A stretch of 64,000 bases of DNA from CAVUAF01 sp963739375 (GTDB taxonomy: Bacteria > Acidobacteriota > Terriglobia > Terriglobales > Acidobacteriaceae). The stretch covers positions 620,001 through 684,000 of the forward strand of contig CAVUAF010000014.1 of the NCBI GenBank assembly GCA_963739375.1, given 5' to 3'. The number at the start of each line of letters is the position of its first letter. Position 1 is the stretch's first letter. A model generated the notes under the pieces. The model made no database searches. It saw nothing but the letters and a program-made list of their open reading frames with translations, and was not told the origin of the DNA. This document shows positions 1 to 7,514 of this stretch, piece by piece. The position numbers and the translations under genes were made by a program.

Positions 1-314
1 CCGGTCAGGGTATTGCGCAGCACCACGTGCTGGTCCTGGAGGGTGGCCAGCATCTCGTGCATGACGGTGGTGAACTCTTCCTCGCTGGCAGCCTGCTCGG
101 CACGCGTCCGGAACTGCGTCCGTGTCGCGTTCCAGTCAATGTGCTTGTAGGCGAAGTACGAATACTCGGCGTCCACTGTCTGCCAGGCGGAGTCGAAGCG
201 CGCGGCATAACTGCCCGGGCTCGCGGCCGCGGCCATGGTCGGCTGCCCGCCCAGCGCGCCTCCACACGCCGCCAGGCCGAGCACCAGCGCCAGAGCGCCG
301 CCCAGACGAAGCAT
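1..314 (-). CDS. S41-family (tricorn-like) peptidase lipoprotein, N-terminal part only
   Basis: The gene runs off the left edge of the window, so only about 104 residues are visible. Starting at the ATG at 314 gives a short hydrophobic signal ending in LGLAAC, a lipoprotein box, so the protein is probably lipid-anchored. The following FDSAWQTVDAEYSYF and the run to LATLQDQHVVL resemble the helical N-terminal domain in front of S41 peptidase domains. In-frame ATGs at 353 and 359 would add up to 15 residues before the signal; 314 is preferred because it gives a clean signal peptide and has a G-rich stretch just upstream. The catalytic domain is outside the window, so activity cannot be judged. 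Confidence 0.6.
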   Translation of the reverse strand, partial: MLRLGGALALVLGLAACGGALGGQPTMAAAASPGSYAARFDSAWQTVDAEYSYFAYKHIDWNATRTQFRTRAEQAASEEEFTTVMHEMLATLQDQHVVLRNTLT

Positions 315-452
315 CGCCCCCCGGGGCGGCAGGTGCGGCGGATTCGCGGGCATACTCATGGCCAAATGGGGGAGGCCGGATACCGGCTGTGGTTCCCGGT
401 ATTCTAGCCCGGAATGATGCCGCATTTCTCCTCGATGAGACAATGAGTCCGA

Positions 453-869
453 ATGCGCTCCAATTCACCGCTCACCGTGCTGCTGATCGCGGGCCTGATC
501 GGCTTCGTGATCTTCCAGATGCCGCACGACCACCTCACCCCGTCACGCATTACCGGCCTGCTGCTGGCGCTGCCGTCGCTGGGATTGTGGGTAGTAGCCC
601 GCTTGCAGTTGGGCAGCTCGTTTTCGGTGGGGGCCCAGGCGAAGCAGCTGGTGGCGCGCGGGCTGTATGCCAGGATCCGCAACCCGGTCTACGTTTTCGG
701 CACGCTGCTGATCACCGGCCTGATCCTGTACAGCGGCCAGCTCTGGTGGTTCCTGGCGCTGCTGGTGCTGGTCCCGGTCCAGATCCTGCGGGCGCGCAAG
801 GAAGCGATGGTGCTGGAAGCCGCCTTTGGCGACGAATACCGCGCCTGGCGGACCCGCACCTGGTTCTGA
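453..869 (+). CDS. Isoprenylcysteine carboxyl methyltransferase / phospholipid methyltransferase-like membrane protein
   Basis: 138 residues with three or four membrane segments. The middle carries GLYARIRNPVYV, the G-x-Y-x-x-x-R-x-P-x-Y signature of the ICMT/PEMT superfamily, and the C-terminus has E-A-x-x-G-D-E-Y-R-x-W, the usual closing motif. These proteins transfer a methyl group from S-adenosylmethionine to a lipid or prenylated substrate at the membrane face; the substrate of this short bacterial subgroup is not known. It is divergent from the lipoprotein gene on its left and followed by the promoter of the S41 homologue. Confidence 0.75.
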   Translation: MRSNSPLTVLLIAGLIGFVIFQMPHDHLTPSRITGLLLALPSLGLWVVARLQLGSSFSVGAQAKQLVARGLYARIRNPVYVFGTLLITGLILYSGQLWWFLALLVLVPVQILRARKEAMVLEAAFGDEYRAWRTRTWF

Positions 870-966
870 GGGCGGCCCGTTTTTTTGCTCGCGCAAGCGC
901 CGCCCGGCCGTCCATTCTTCTAGAGGAGGCCGGATCCTCAGGGCCGCAGCGCGCATCCAATCCGGG

Positions 967-972
967 TATAAT
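967..972 (+). promoter_or_regulatory. -10 box TATAAT upstream of the S41 homologue
   Basis: A consensus TATAAT sits 58 bases before the GTG at 1031. An in-frame ATG at 971 overlaps this box and so is unlikely to be in the mRNA, which supports the GTG start. No good TTGACA is seen at the matching distance. Confidence 0.5.
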
Positions 973-1030
973 GAGCGTACATCCCCGTGGCGCTCCTCCG
1001 GTGGAGTCCTTGGAAACAGGTAGAGCTATC

Positions 1031-2278
1031 GTGTCGAAAAAATCGAAATTTGTCGTCCTCACCTTCTCCCTCGCCGTAGTTTTGTTCACCGTGATCGGCG
1101 GGCTGGGGGTGCGTGCCGCCAGCACCAACGACGGCGCCTACCGCCAGCTGTTCGTGCTCAGCGAGGTGCTTTCGCGCATCCAGAGCGAGTACGTGGAAGA
1201 GCCCAATGTGCCCAAGGTGACCGACGGCGCGCTGCACGGCCTGCTGGAATCGCTCGATGCCAATTCCAGCTATCTCTCGCCGGCCGAGTACAAGGCCTAT
1301 CGCGAACACAAGGCCGACGGCAAAGGGCGGGTGGGGGCTACCATCTCCAAGCGTTTCGGCTACGCGGCGGTGATTTCCGTGCTGCCGGGCGGGCCGGCGG
1401 ACAAGGCGGGCGTGGAGTCCGGCGACATCATCGAGGCCATTGAAAACCAGAGCACGCGCGAGATGTCGCTGGCGGAGATCAATACCGAGCTCAGCGGCAA
1501 TCTCGGGTCGCAGGTGCACATCACCGTCGTGCGCCCGCGCAAAGCGGATCCGGAAAAGCTCACCATCATTCGCGACGCGGTCAGCGTCCCCCCGGCCAGC
1601 GAAAAGCTGATGGAGAACGCCGTCGGCTACATCAAGGCGGACGCGCTGCCCAAGGGCAAGGCCCTGGAGATCGCCGCCCGGATCAGGTCGCTGGAGAAGC
1701 AGGGCGCCAAGAAGCTGATCCTCGATCTGCGCAACAACAGCGAGGGCGAGGAGCAGGAAGGCGTCGCCGTTGCCAACCTCTTCCTGAACCACGGCGTCAT
1801 CACCTACCTGCAGGGCCAGAAATATCCCAAGGAGACCTACAGCGCCGATCCGCAGCGCGCCATCACCAGCCTGCCGCTGGCGGTTTTGGTGAACCGGGGC
1901 ACCGCCGGCGCCGCCGAGATCGCGGCCGCGGCCATCCTGGAGAATGCGCGCGGGGACGTGGTCGGCGACAAGACCTTCGGGGTGGGCTCGGTCCAGAAGG
2001 TGCTGGAGATTCCCGACGGCTCCGCCCTGATTCTCTCGGTCGCCAAGTACTATTCCCCGAGCGGCAAGAGCATCCAGGACCAGGCCGTCACCCCCAACAT
2101 CCAGGTCGCCGACGAACCTGACGATTTCGTTCCCGATGAGGAGCAGACCCCGGGCACGAACCTCCCCAGGAAGAAAACCGGCGAGGACGAGCAGTTGCAG
2201 CGCGCCCTGGAAGTGCTGAAGAACCGCGCCCAGAAAGCGGAACTCGCGCCCGCCCCCGCCGCTGCGGTCAAGAACTAG
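1031..2278 (+). CDS. C-terminal processing protease (S41A) homologue lacking catalytic Ser and Lys
   Basis: 415 residues. Start taken at GTG 1031, behind an AGGTAGAG-like ribosome binding site. Residues about 5-30 form a membrane anchor, 35-95 the helical N-domain, about 95-180 a PDZ domain (VLPGGPADKAGVESGDII), 200-355 the tail-specific protease fold, then a Pro/Ala-rich tail. CtpA-type enzymes have S-A-S-x-E-I with the nucleophile Ser, and FGKG with the base Lys 25 residues later. Here these read GTAGAAEI (Gly at 293) and FGVG (Val at 318), with the 25-residue spacing kept exactly. The fold is preserved but both catalytic residues are gone, so it is probably a non-proteolytic periplasmic binding or scaffold protein. 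The frame is intact, so this is not a decayed gene. Confidence 0.85.
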   Translation: MSKKSKFVVLTFSLAVVLFTVIGGLGVRAASTNDGAYRQLFVLSEVLSRIQSEYVEEPNVPKVTDGALHGLLESLDANSSYLSPAEYKAYREHKADGKGRVGATISKRFGYAAVISVLPGGPADKAGVESGDIIEAIENQSTREMSLAEINTELSGNLGSQVHITVVRPRKADPEKLTIIRDAVSVPPASEKLMENAVGYIKADALPKGKALEIAARIRSLEKQGAKKLILDLRNNSEGEEQEGVAVANLFLNHGVITYLQGQKYPKETYSADPQRAITSLPLAVLVNRGTAGAAEIAAAAILENARGDVVGDKTFGVGSVQKVLEIPDGSALILSVAKYYSPSGKSIQDQAVTPNIQVADEPDDFVPDEEQTPGTNLPRKKTGEDEQLQRALEVLKNRAQKAELAPAPAAAVKN

Positions 2279-2296
2279 CTTTTCCCTTTTTCCCAG

Positions 2297-2329
2297 GCGA
2301 CGCGGCCTTCCCCGCGTCGCTTCTTTTTT
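2297..2329 (+). terminator. Rho-independent terminator of the S41 homologue
   Basis: A perfect 9-bp stem (GCGACGCGG / CCGCGTCGC) with a 6-base loop is followed by TTCTTTTTT, 18 bases after the stop codon. Confidence 0.85.
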
Positions 2330-2344
2330 GCCCAAGCAAACGAA

Positions 2345-2368
2345 AAGGCCGGCTGCGCAGCCGGCCTT
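2345..2368. terminator. Palindromic hairpin between convergent genes
   Basis: A perfect inverted repeat of 10 bp (AAGGCCGGCT / AGCCGGCCTT) with a 4-base loop lies just after the stop of the leftward HU gene. Flanking A and T runs make it usable as a terminator from either side. Confidence 0.6.
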
Positions 2369-2397
2369 CCCTTACCGAGTTACTCGCTCCGCTCCTT

Positions 2398-2688
2398 TTA
2401 CCGCTTCGGGGCGACCGAATCTTTTACGGCCTTCGCCAGGTAGAACTTCGCCGTCGTCTTGGCGGGAATCTTGAGGGCTTCGCCAGTCTGGGGGTTGCGG
2501 CCCATGCGCGCCTTGCGTTGCACTTTCTTCAGCCGGCCCAGGCCCGGCAGGACAAAGATGCCACCCTTCTTGGTTTCTTTGACGGCGGTGTCTGCCAGCG
2601 TCTCCAGGAACGCCGCGGCCTGTTTGTTGGTGATGCCGACCTTCTCGGCCATCGCGCGAACCAGTTGTGTCTTGGTCAAGCCTGCCAT
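2398..2688 (-). CDS. HU family DNA-binding protein
   Basis: 96 residues, normal size for HU. It has the N-terminal helical dimer region (LTKTQLVRAMAEKVGITNKQ), the beta-saddle (GIFVLPGLGRL) and the DNA-grasping arm with GRNPQTGEALKIPAK, in which Arg-Asn-Pro is the intercalating tip. The start has a strong GAGGAGG site at the right distance. HU bends and compacts DNA non-specifically. It is monocistronic, convergent with the S41 homologue. Confidence 0.95.
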   Translation of the reverse strand: MAGLTKTQLVRAMAEKVGITNKQAAAFLETLADTAVKETKKGGIFVLPGLGRLKKVQRKARMGRNPQTGEALKIPAKTTAKFYLAKAVKDSVAPKR

Positions 2689-2866
2689 GAATCCTCCTCG
2701 TAGATGGAAAGCCGGAATGGGGTGATGAATCGCGCGTATCTTACAACACCGGCCGGAGACTGCAAAGGCGATTTCTCCGCTTTTTATGCGGGTTTTCCCA
2801 TTTTCTGTGCAAAAACCCCGCTAAAAACGGCCCCTCGGGGCGGCGGCCGCCTGCCTGGGCCTCTGC

Positions 2867-2872
2867 CATAAT
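2867..2872 (+). promoter_or_regulatory. -10-like box CATAAT, leaderless arrangement
   Basis: CATAAT ends 6 bases before the ATG at 2879, with no Shine-Dalgarno in between. Transcription would then begin at or next to the start codon, as at several other genes in this window. Confidence 0.4.
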
Positions 2873-2878
2873 CAAGCC

Positions 2879-3532
2879 ATGCCCTGCGCCCTCTGCCACG
2901 CCCGCAAGGAAAAGCGCTTCTGTCCGGCCGTCCATGACCGCATCTGCCCGCCGTGTTGCGGGACGGAACGTGAGGTCACGCTCGACTGCCCCAGCGCCTG
3001 CCCGTACCTGCAGCAGGCGCGGCAGCATGCGCGCGAGCGGCGTCCCGAGGAAATCGCCGCCGGCGGCGGCGAGCTGTTTCCGCAGGTCGAACTGGGACGC
3101 AAATTCGTTTACGAACGCGAGCCGCTGATTGCGGGCCTCAGCGCCGGGCTGGCGCGCGCCAGCCGCGACCTGCGCGACCGCGACCTGATCTCCGCCCTGA
3201 CCGCGATGGCCCACACCTACCAGCGCCTGACCGAATCCGGCCTGCAATACGAGGAGCCCGTCGCGGCGCCCGCCCAGCAGGCGCTGGCGGCCGAGTTGCA
3301 CCGGCTTATCGCCGAGTATCGCGACCTGGAGCGGCAGCACCTGGGCACGGTGACGCTGCGCGACCTGGACGTGCTGCGCACGCTGGTCTTCCTCGTCCGC
3401 GTCGCCCACACCCACAGCACCGGCCGCCCGCTGTCGCGCGGCTTTGTCGACTTCCTGACGGCGCAGTTCCCGGAAAAGAAATCGCCGCTCGACGCCCCCG
3501 CCGGAGAACCCAGCAGAATCATCGTCCCGTGA
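2879..3532 (+). CDS. Cysteine-rich N-terminal zinc-binding-like protein, function unknown
   Basis: 217 residues. The first 45 carry eight cysteines (3, 6, 15, 23, 26, 27, 37, 41) in a CxxC / CPxCC / CPxxCPY pattern, which suggests one or two small zinc sites. The rest is soluble, helical and rich in Arg, Glu and Leu with no recognised domain; LRDLDVLRTLVFLVRVAHTH may be a core helix. There is no signal peptide, so it is cytoplasmic. It faces folK. I do not recognise a characterised family. Confidence 0.7.
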   Translation: MPCALCHARKEKRFCPAVHDRICPPCCGTEREVTLDCPSACPYLQQARQHARERRPEEIAAGGGELFPQVELGRKFVYEREPLIAGLSAGLARASRDLRDRDLISALTAMAHTYQRLTESGLQYEEPVAAPAQQALAAELHRLIAEYRDLERQHLGTVTLRDLDVLRTLVFLVRVAHTHSTGRPLSRGFVDFLTAQFPEKKSPLDAPAGEPSRIIVP

Positions 3533-3536
3533 CGGC

Positions 3537-3598
3537 AGCAATAAGCGATAAGCTTGGTTCCGCCGATTCAAGCTTATCGCTTACTGCTTATCGCTCAG
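3537..3598. repeat. Hairpin and short tandem repeat (AGCGATAAGC type) between convergent genes
   Basis: A 13-bp inverted repeat (AAGCGATAAGCTT at 3543-3555, AAGCTTATCGCTT at 3570-3582) overlaps the last codons of folK. A third GCTTATCGCT follows. It probably serves as a bidirectional terminator for the two convergent genes, and it is one of the short repeat arrays found at gene 3' ends in this window. Confidence 0.55.
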
Positions 3599-4102
3599 TT
3601 TTTTTACCGGCTGCCCTGGAGGCAGGGCATCGCGCAGCTCGCGCACGGTGCGGTTCAGCCCGGGGTGCTGCGCCTCGGGCGCGATCTCGGCCAGCGGTTC
3701 CAGCACGAAGCGCCGCTCCTGCATCGCCGGATGCGGGATGGTAAGGCCCGGGGTGTCGATGAGCGACTGGCCGAACAGCACGATATCGATGTCGATGGTG
3801 CGCGGCCCCTTCACGCGCGTGGCGCCCTTCCTTACGCGCCGGCGGCCGAGCCCGCGCTCGATGGCCAGCAGCCCCGCCATCAGTTGCCTCGGCGTCTTTT
3901 CCGTGCGCAGTTCCACCGCGCAATTCAGGAAGTCGGGCTGCGCGGTGAACTCCAGCGGCGCGGTTTCGTAGAACGATGACACCGCCGTCACCTCGCCCAA
4001 CTCACGGAGCCGCGTGATAGCGGCTTCCAGGTTCCCGCGCCGGTCACCGACGTTCGAGCCGAGCGAGAGGTAAACCAGCTTCTGCACAAGGGCAAGTTTC
4101 AT
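3581..4102 (-). CDS. folK: 2-amino-4-hydroxy-6-hydroxymethyldihydropteridine pyrophosphokinase
   Basis: 173 residues, full family length. Family motifs are all present: YLSLGSNVGDR (11-21), the ATP/pterin-binding PRTIDIDIVLFG (100-111) with the two Asp that bind Mg2+, and IPHPAMQERRFVLEPLAEI. The enzyme transfers pyrophosphate from ATP to hydroxymethyl-dihydropterin in folate synthesis. No folP or folB lies next to it. Confidence 0.95.
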   Translation of the reverse strand: MKLALVQKLVYLSLGSNVGDRRGNLEAAITRLRELGEVTAVSSFYETAPLEFTAQPDFLNCAVELRTEKTPRQLMAGLLAIERGLGRRRVRKGATRVKGPRTIDIDIVLFGQSLIDTPGLTIPHPAMQERRFVLEPLAEIAPEAQHPGLNRTVRELRDALPPGQPVKKLSDKQ

Positions 4103-4215
4103 GTTTCACGTTCCACGTTGCAAGTAGAGATCGTGGAACTCGAAAACCATGAAGCGTGAAACCCGGCGTCCGGAGTGCTACGCTCTCCTGTTAGTTCTCT
4201 TGTCCGGAGTTCAGC

Positions 4216-5070
4216 ATGATCCGCAAGATTGTGGTTGTCCTGCTCTTTTGCCTGTTCGCGGCCGTGGTCGTAGCAGCCGACGGCCCGCCCATGACCGCCG
4301 AAGAACTTGTGGCGCGTCATTTAGCGGCCATTGGCACACCCGAGGCGCGGGCAGCGGCGAAGTCGCGCGGCGTGAATGCGAGCGCGCATTATGAAGTGCT
4401 GCTGGGCGGCGCAGCGCAGAACGACGGCACCGTACAGTTGGGCAGCGACGGCCGCAAAGCCGTATTCGTGATGCGGCTGAACGGCACGACCTACATTGGC
4501 GAAAAGTTCGTCACCGACGGCGACAAGGTGGAAATCGCGCCGATGGTCACCAGCAAGAAAACGATCCTCGGGCGCTTCTTCCTCACGCGCGAGGAACCGC
4601 TGAAAGAAGGCCTGTTCGGCGGCGTCCTGACGACCGCGTGGCCGCTGCTCGACACCGCCCACCCGCCCAAGCTGCGCTACACCGGGCTCAAGACCATTGA
4701 CGGCCGCCAGTTGCACGAGCTGCGCTACGAGACACGTAAGAACGCCGGCGATACCGACATCCGCCTGTACTTCGATCCGGAGACCTGCCGCCACGTCATG
4801 ACCATTTATACGGTGACGGTGCCGGTGACCGAGGCGCGCACCATCTCGCCGAGCGCGACCAGCCAGATCGGCGGCAGCCTGAACGAGGGACACCAGGTGG
4901 TACGCGAGTCGTTCAGCGATTTCAAAGCAGTGGACGGCCTGCAACTGCCGACGAACTGGACCATCGACTTGAGCAGCGACATCGGCTCGACCACCAACAT
5001 GCACTGGGACATGGTGGTGCAGCAGGCGGTGCACACCAACATCGATCCGGCGGTGTTTCGGATGCGGTGA
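4216..5070 (+). CDS. Secreted LolA-like protein of unknown function
   Basis: 284 residues with a clear signal peptide (MIRKIVVVLLFCLFAAVVVAADG). The body is rich in alternating beta-strand patterns (VQLGSDGRKAVFVMRLN, LHELRYETRKNAGDTDIRLYFDPETCRHV) typical of the LolA/LppX half-barrel that carries lipids across the periplasm. The conserved YFDPETxxxxM turn matches outer-membrane lipoprotein-sorting-like proteins common in Acidobacteriota. A ligand is not known. CGGAG before the ATG serves as ribosome binding site. Confidence 0.6.
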   Translation: MIRKIVVVLLFCLFAAVVVAADGPPMTAEELVARHLAAIGTPEARAAAKSRGVNASAHYEVLLGGAAQNDGTVQLGSDGRKAVFVMRLNGTTYIGEKFVTDGDKVEIAPMVTSKKTILGRFFLTREEPLKEGLFGGVLTTAWPLLDTAHPPKLRYTGLKTIDGRQLHELRYETRKNAGDTDIRLYFDPETCRHVMTIYTVTVPVTEARTISPSATSQIGGSLNEGHQVVRESFSDFKAVDGLQLPTNWTIDLSSDIGSTTNMHWDMVVQQAVHTNIDPAVFRMR

Positions 5071-5080
5071 AGATGAAGCA

Positions 5081-5123
5081 GTTTCTAGTTTCTAGTTTCT
5101 AGTTTCCAGTTTCTAGTTTCTAG
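5081..5123 (+). repeat. Heptanucleotide tandem array (GTTTCTA)n
   Basis: Six near-identical copies of the 7-mer GTTTCTA begin 10 bases after the stop of the preceding gene. The same unit recurs at 25834-25879 (inverted) and at 49486-49522. Confidence 0.85.
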
Positions 5124-5137
5124 GTTGGCCCCTGCTG

Positions 5138-6046
5138 CTAGCGCCCGACCACTGACTCGGCTTGCTCGTGCGCGTGGTAGCTGGAGCGCACCAGCGGCCC
5201 CGACTCCACGTGCCGGAAGCCGAGCCGCAGCGCTTTGTCCTTCAGATACTGAAACTCCGCGGGCGTGTAGTAGCGCTTCATGGGGACATGCTGTCGCGAG
5301 GGCCGCAAGTACTGGCCGATGGTCAGGATGTCGAGGCCTGCGGCGGCGAGGTCGCGGAAGACGGCCAGCAGCTCGTCCGTGGTCTCTCCCAGCCCCACCA
5401 TCAGCCCGCTCTTGCTCGCCATGCCCGGCGCGAAGCGCTTCACGTTCCCGAGCAGCCGCAGTGAGCGCGGGTAGCGCGAGCCGGAACGCACCGCCGGGTA
5501 AAGCCGCGGCACGCTCTCGATGTTGTGGTTCAGGATGTCGGGACCGGCGTCGAGCACGAGGCGCAAGGCATCGTCATCCCCCTGGAAGTCGGGGATCAGG
5601 ACCTCGAGGCTGCACCCCGGCGCCTGCCGCCGGACCTCGGCGATGGTGCGGGCGAAGATGCGCGCGCCGCCCAGCAAGTCGTCGTCGCGATCCACGCTGG
5701 TGATGACCGCGAACTTCAGCCCCAGGCGCGCCACCGCCTCGGCTACGCGGCGCGGCTCGTCCAGGTCAATGGGCAGCGGCCGCCCCTTGGGCACGGCGCA
5801 GAAGCCGCAGCGCCGGGTGCAGATGTCGCCCAGCAACATGAAAGTGGCGGTGCGGTGGTTCCAGCATTCGCCGATGTTCGGGCACTGCGCCGACTCGCAC
5901 ACCGTGTGCAGACCCAGACCGCGCGCCAGCTTCTTCAGCGCATGGAAGTTCTCTCCCCCGGGCGCGCGTGTCTTCAGCCACGCCGGCTTCGGCTGGCGTG
6001 CCGGCGGCGCGATCTCGATCTGCACGAGTTCAGCGGTAGAACCCAT
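5138..6046 (-). CDS. lipA: Lipoyl synthase
   Basis: 302 residues. A radical-SAM enzyme that inserts two sulfurs into octanoyl groups on lipoate-dependent proteins. Counting from ATG 6046, the auxiliary cluster cysteines are 50, 55 and 61 (CESAQCPNIGEC) and the radical-SAM cluster is 76, 80, 83 (CTRRCGFC). The C-terminal RSSYHA supplies the serine ligand of the auxiliary cluster. A GTG at 6070 and an ATG at 6055 are possible longer starts, but a TACAAT box ends 7 bases before ATG 6046, so a leaderless start there fits best. No lipB is adjacent. Confidence 0.95.
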   Translation of the reverse strand: MGSTAELVQIEIAPPARQPKPAWLKTRAPGGENFHALKKLARGLGLHTVCESAQCPNIGECWNHRTATFMLLGDICTRRCGFCAVPKGRPLPIDLDEPRRVAEAVARLGLKFAVITSVDRDDDLLGGARIFARTIAEVRRQAPGCSLEVLIPDFQGDDDALRLVLDAGPDILNHNIESVPRLYPAVRSGSRYPRSLRLLGNVKRFAPGMASKSGLMVGLGETTDELLAVFRDLAAAGLDILTIGQYLRPSRQHVPMKRYYTPAEFQYLKDKALRLGFRHVESGPLVRSSYHAHEQAESVVGR

Positions 6047-6053
6047 TAAGTAC

Positions 6054-6059
6054 ATTGTA
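6054..6059 (-). promoter_or_regulatory. -10 box TACAAT of lipA (leaderless)
   Basis: TACAAT on the minus strand, 7 bases before ATG 6046; no ribosome binding site is present. Confidence 0.5.
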
Positions 6060-6112
6060 TCGCCGCGCACGCCATCGGATTGATTCCGGCGGTGGTGGCG
6101 ATTCCGGCGATC

Positions 6113-6142
6113 TCAAATCACCAAATCGCCAAATCACCAAAT
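6113..6142. repeat. Octanucleotide tandem array (CAAATCAC)n
   Basis: About four units of CAAATCAC/CAAATCGC directly follow the stop codon of the leftward cytochrome gene. This is the reverse complement of the GATTTG-type units at 54672 and 56009. Confidence 0.75.
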
Positions 6143-6143
6143 G

Positions 6144-6500
6144 TCACAGCGTGTGCAGATACGCCAGGATCGCCTGCGCCTGTTGCGGGCTGATCGGCGT
6201 CGGCGGCATCATGCGCTTGCCGCGCAGGATGACCTCGGCGGCACGCTCGTCGTTCGCCGGAATGCCGCTCGGCAGGTAGGGCTTGCGGAACAGCCCTGCC
6301 ATGGTCATGGCGACGCGCTTCTTGGTCGTGTACGCCTCGTGGCACTGCAGGCAGTAGGCATTGTAGAGACGCCGACCCTCGGCCTGTGGCGGCGTCAAGT
6401 GCAGGTCGGCGTCGCTCATGCCGTACTTTTCCTCCCCGGGCGTGCGGCAGGCGACGAGGGAAAGCAGCAGCAAGGCGACGGCGAGCAGCGGCCCTCTCAT
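6144..6500 (-). CDS. Monohaem cytochrome c lipoprotein
   Basis: 118 residues from ATG 6500. The signal ends in the lipobox LVAC, so the protein should be anchored to a membrane facing the periplasm. The haem motif is CLQCH, and the distal Met is likely one of the Met residues in GKRMMPPTPIS. The size and RLYNAYCLQCHE pattern fit small class I cytochromes (Cytochrome_CBB3-like). It lies downstream of a TACAAT box 7 bases before its ATG and is not in an obvious operon, so its redox partner is unknown. Confidence 0.85.
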   Translation of the reverse strand: MRGPLLAVALLLLSLVACRTPGEEKYGMSDADLHLTPPQAEGRRLYNAYCLQCHEAYTTKKRVAMTMAGLFRKPYLPSGIPANDERAAEVILRGKRMMPPTPISPQQAQAILAYLHTL

Positions 6501-6507
6501 GGGCCCG

Positions 6508-6513
6508 ATTGTA
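6508..6513 (-). promoter_or_regulatory. -10 box TACAAT of the cytochrome gene (leaderless)
   Basis: TACAAT on the minus strand, 7 bases before ATG 6500; no ribosome binding site. Confidence 0.5.
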
Positions 6514-6582
6514 GCCGCAGCGGCCGCCGCGCCGGGAGCGGTATCATGGACGTTGCTGGGGCCCCACCTGCGTTCGTCCGCC

Positions 6583-7008
6583 ATGGAAGTCGCCATCAAA
6601 CGCGCCTACGCCCGCCCGTCGGCAGCCGACGGTACGCGCGTGCTGGTGGACCGCCTCTGGCCGCGCGGCCTGAGCCGCGACGCGGCGCGTCTCGCCACCT
6701 GGCTCCGGGACCTGGCTCCCAGCGACGCGCTGCGCCGCTGGTTCCACGCGCGTCCCGCGCAATGGCCGGCATTCCGCAAACGGTATCTGGGGGAACTCGC
6801 GCAGCCGGCGGCCGCTGAGGCGCTCCACGAACTGTATCGTCTGGCAGGTGTGCGCCGGAAAATCACCCTCGTCTTTGCCTCCCGCAACGAGGAGCACAAC
6901 AACGCGGTGGTGCTGCAGGAGTTGCTGGCGGGAATGCGCAAGCCGCCCTCCAGCAGCGGGCCGGCGGCAGCAGCCCGGGCGCAGCGCCGCGCGGTCCGCC
7001 GGCGGTAA
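6583..7008 (+). CDS. DUF488 family protein
   Basis: 141 residues starting at ATG 6583. VLVDRLWPRGLSRD near the start and ITLVFASRNEEHNNAVVLQE near the end are the family signatures. DUF488 members are small cytoplasmic proteins of unsettled function with an Rossmann-like fold. A disordered Ser/Ala/Arg tail follows the conserved part. The start is only moderately supported since no ribosome binding site is visible. Confidence 0.8.
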   Translation: MEVAIKRAYARPSAADGTRVLVDRLWPRGLSRDAARLATWLRDLAPSDALRRWFHARPAQWPAFRKRYLGELAQPAAAEALHELYRLAGVRRKITLVFASRNEEHNNAVVLQELLAGMRKPPSSSGPAAAARAQRRAVRRR

Positions 7009-7106
7009 CGCCGTTTCCGCGAAACTCCGGGGGCGGGAGCGGGCAACCGCGCGGAGGCGCCTCATACCCGCCAAAACAATTGAAATGCCAGCCGCTTCGT
7101 GCTGGA

Positions 7107-7490
7107 ATGAGCAGACTAGTTGGGGTCAGTATGCCTTCGCGAGCTGTCAGTACGCGCGTCCTGCAGGACTATTTCGAAGCCCTCGCCACCGGACCGCAGC
7201 CAGCGTCGCCCTATCGCACCTGGCATCTCATCGCTTCGTTCGCGGAACTGCGCTATCACCTGAACGGCGGGCGCCGCTGCCCGGTTTGCCGCGCGCATGT
7301 GCGGCACGTGGTACAGGTGACGGTGAAGCGCGCCGACAACCAGGTAGTGGAGTTCCCCTGCCTCTGCCAGCGCTGCCTGCAAGCCGAGCAGGCGACCGCC
7401 AAGTCCGTCCGCTTGCAGCTCGGTGCGGCTACGTGGGAGGTCGCGCACCGCGCGAAGCGGCCCCCGCGCAGCGACCGCAAGCCCTTCTGA
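7107..7490 (+). CDS. Small protein with a zinc-ribbon-like CxxC / CxCxxC pair, function unknown
   Basis: 127 residues if started at ATG 7107; ATG 7131 is an alternative behind GGGG. RRCPVCRAH and FPCLCQRC flank a predicted beta-hairpin, which suggests one zinc ribbon in the middle of the protein. The C-terminus is basic. No signal peptide. The out-of-frame extension of pgi overlaps its 3' end, which is another reason to read that extension as an artefact. Confidence 0.6.
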   Translation: MSRLVGVSMPSRAVSTRVLQDYFEALATGPQPASPYRTWHLIASFAELRYHLNGGRRCPVCRAHVRHVVQVTVKRADNQVVEFPCLCQRCLQAEQATAKSVRLQLGAATWEVAHRAKRPPRSDRKPF

Positions 7491-7514
7491 GCGCCGCTTC
7501 GCCGCGCCCCGGCC

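Noticed and set aside
971..1030. ATG 971 as start of the S41 homologue
   Set aside because: It overlaps a consensus TATAAT and would add residues before the signal anchor.
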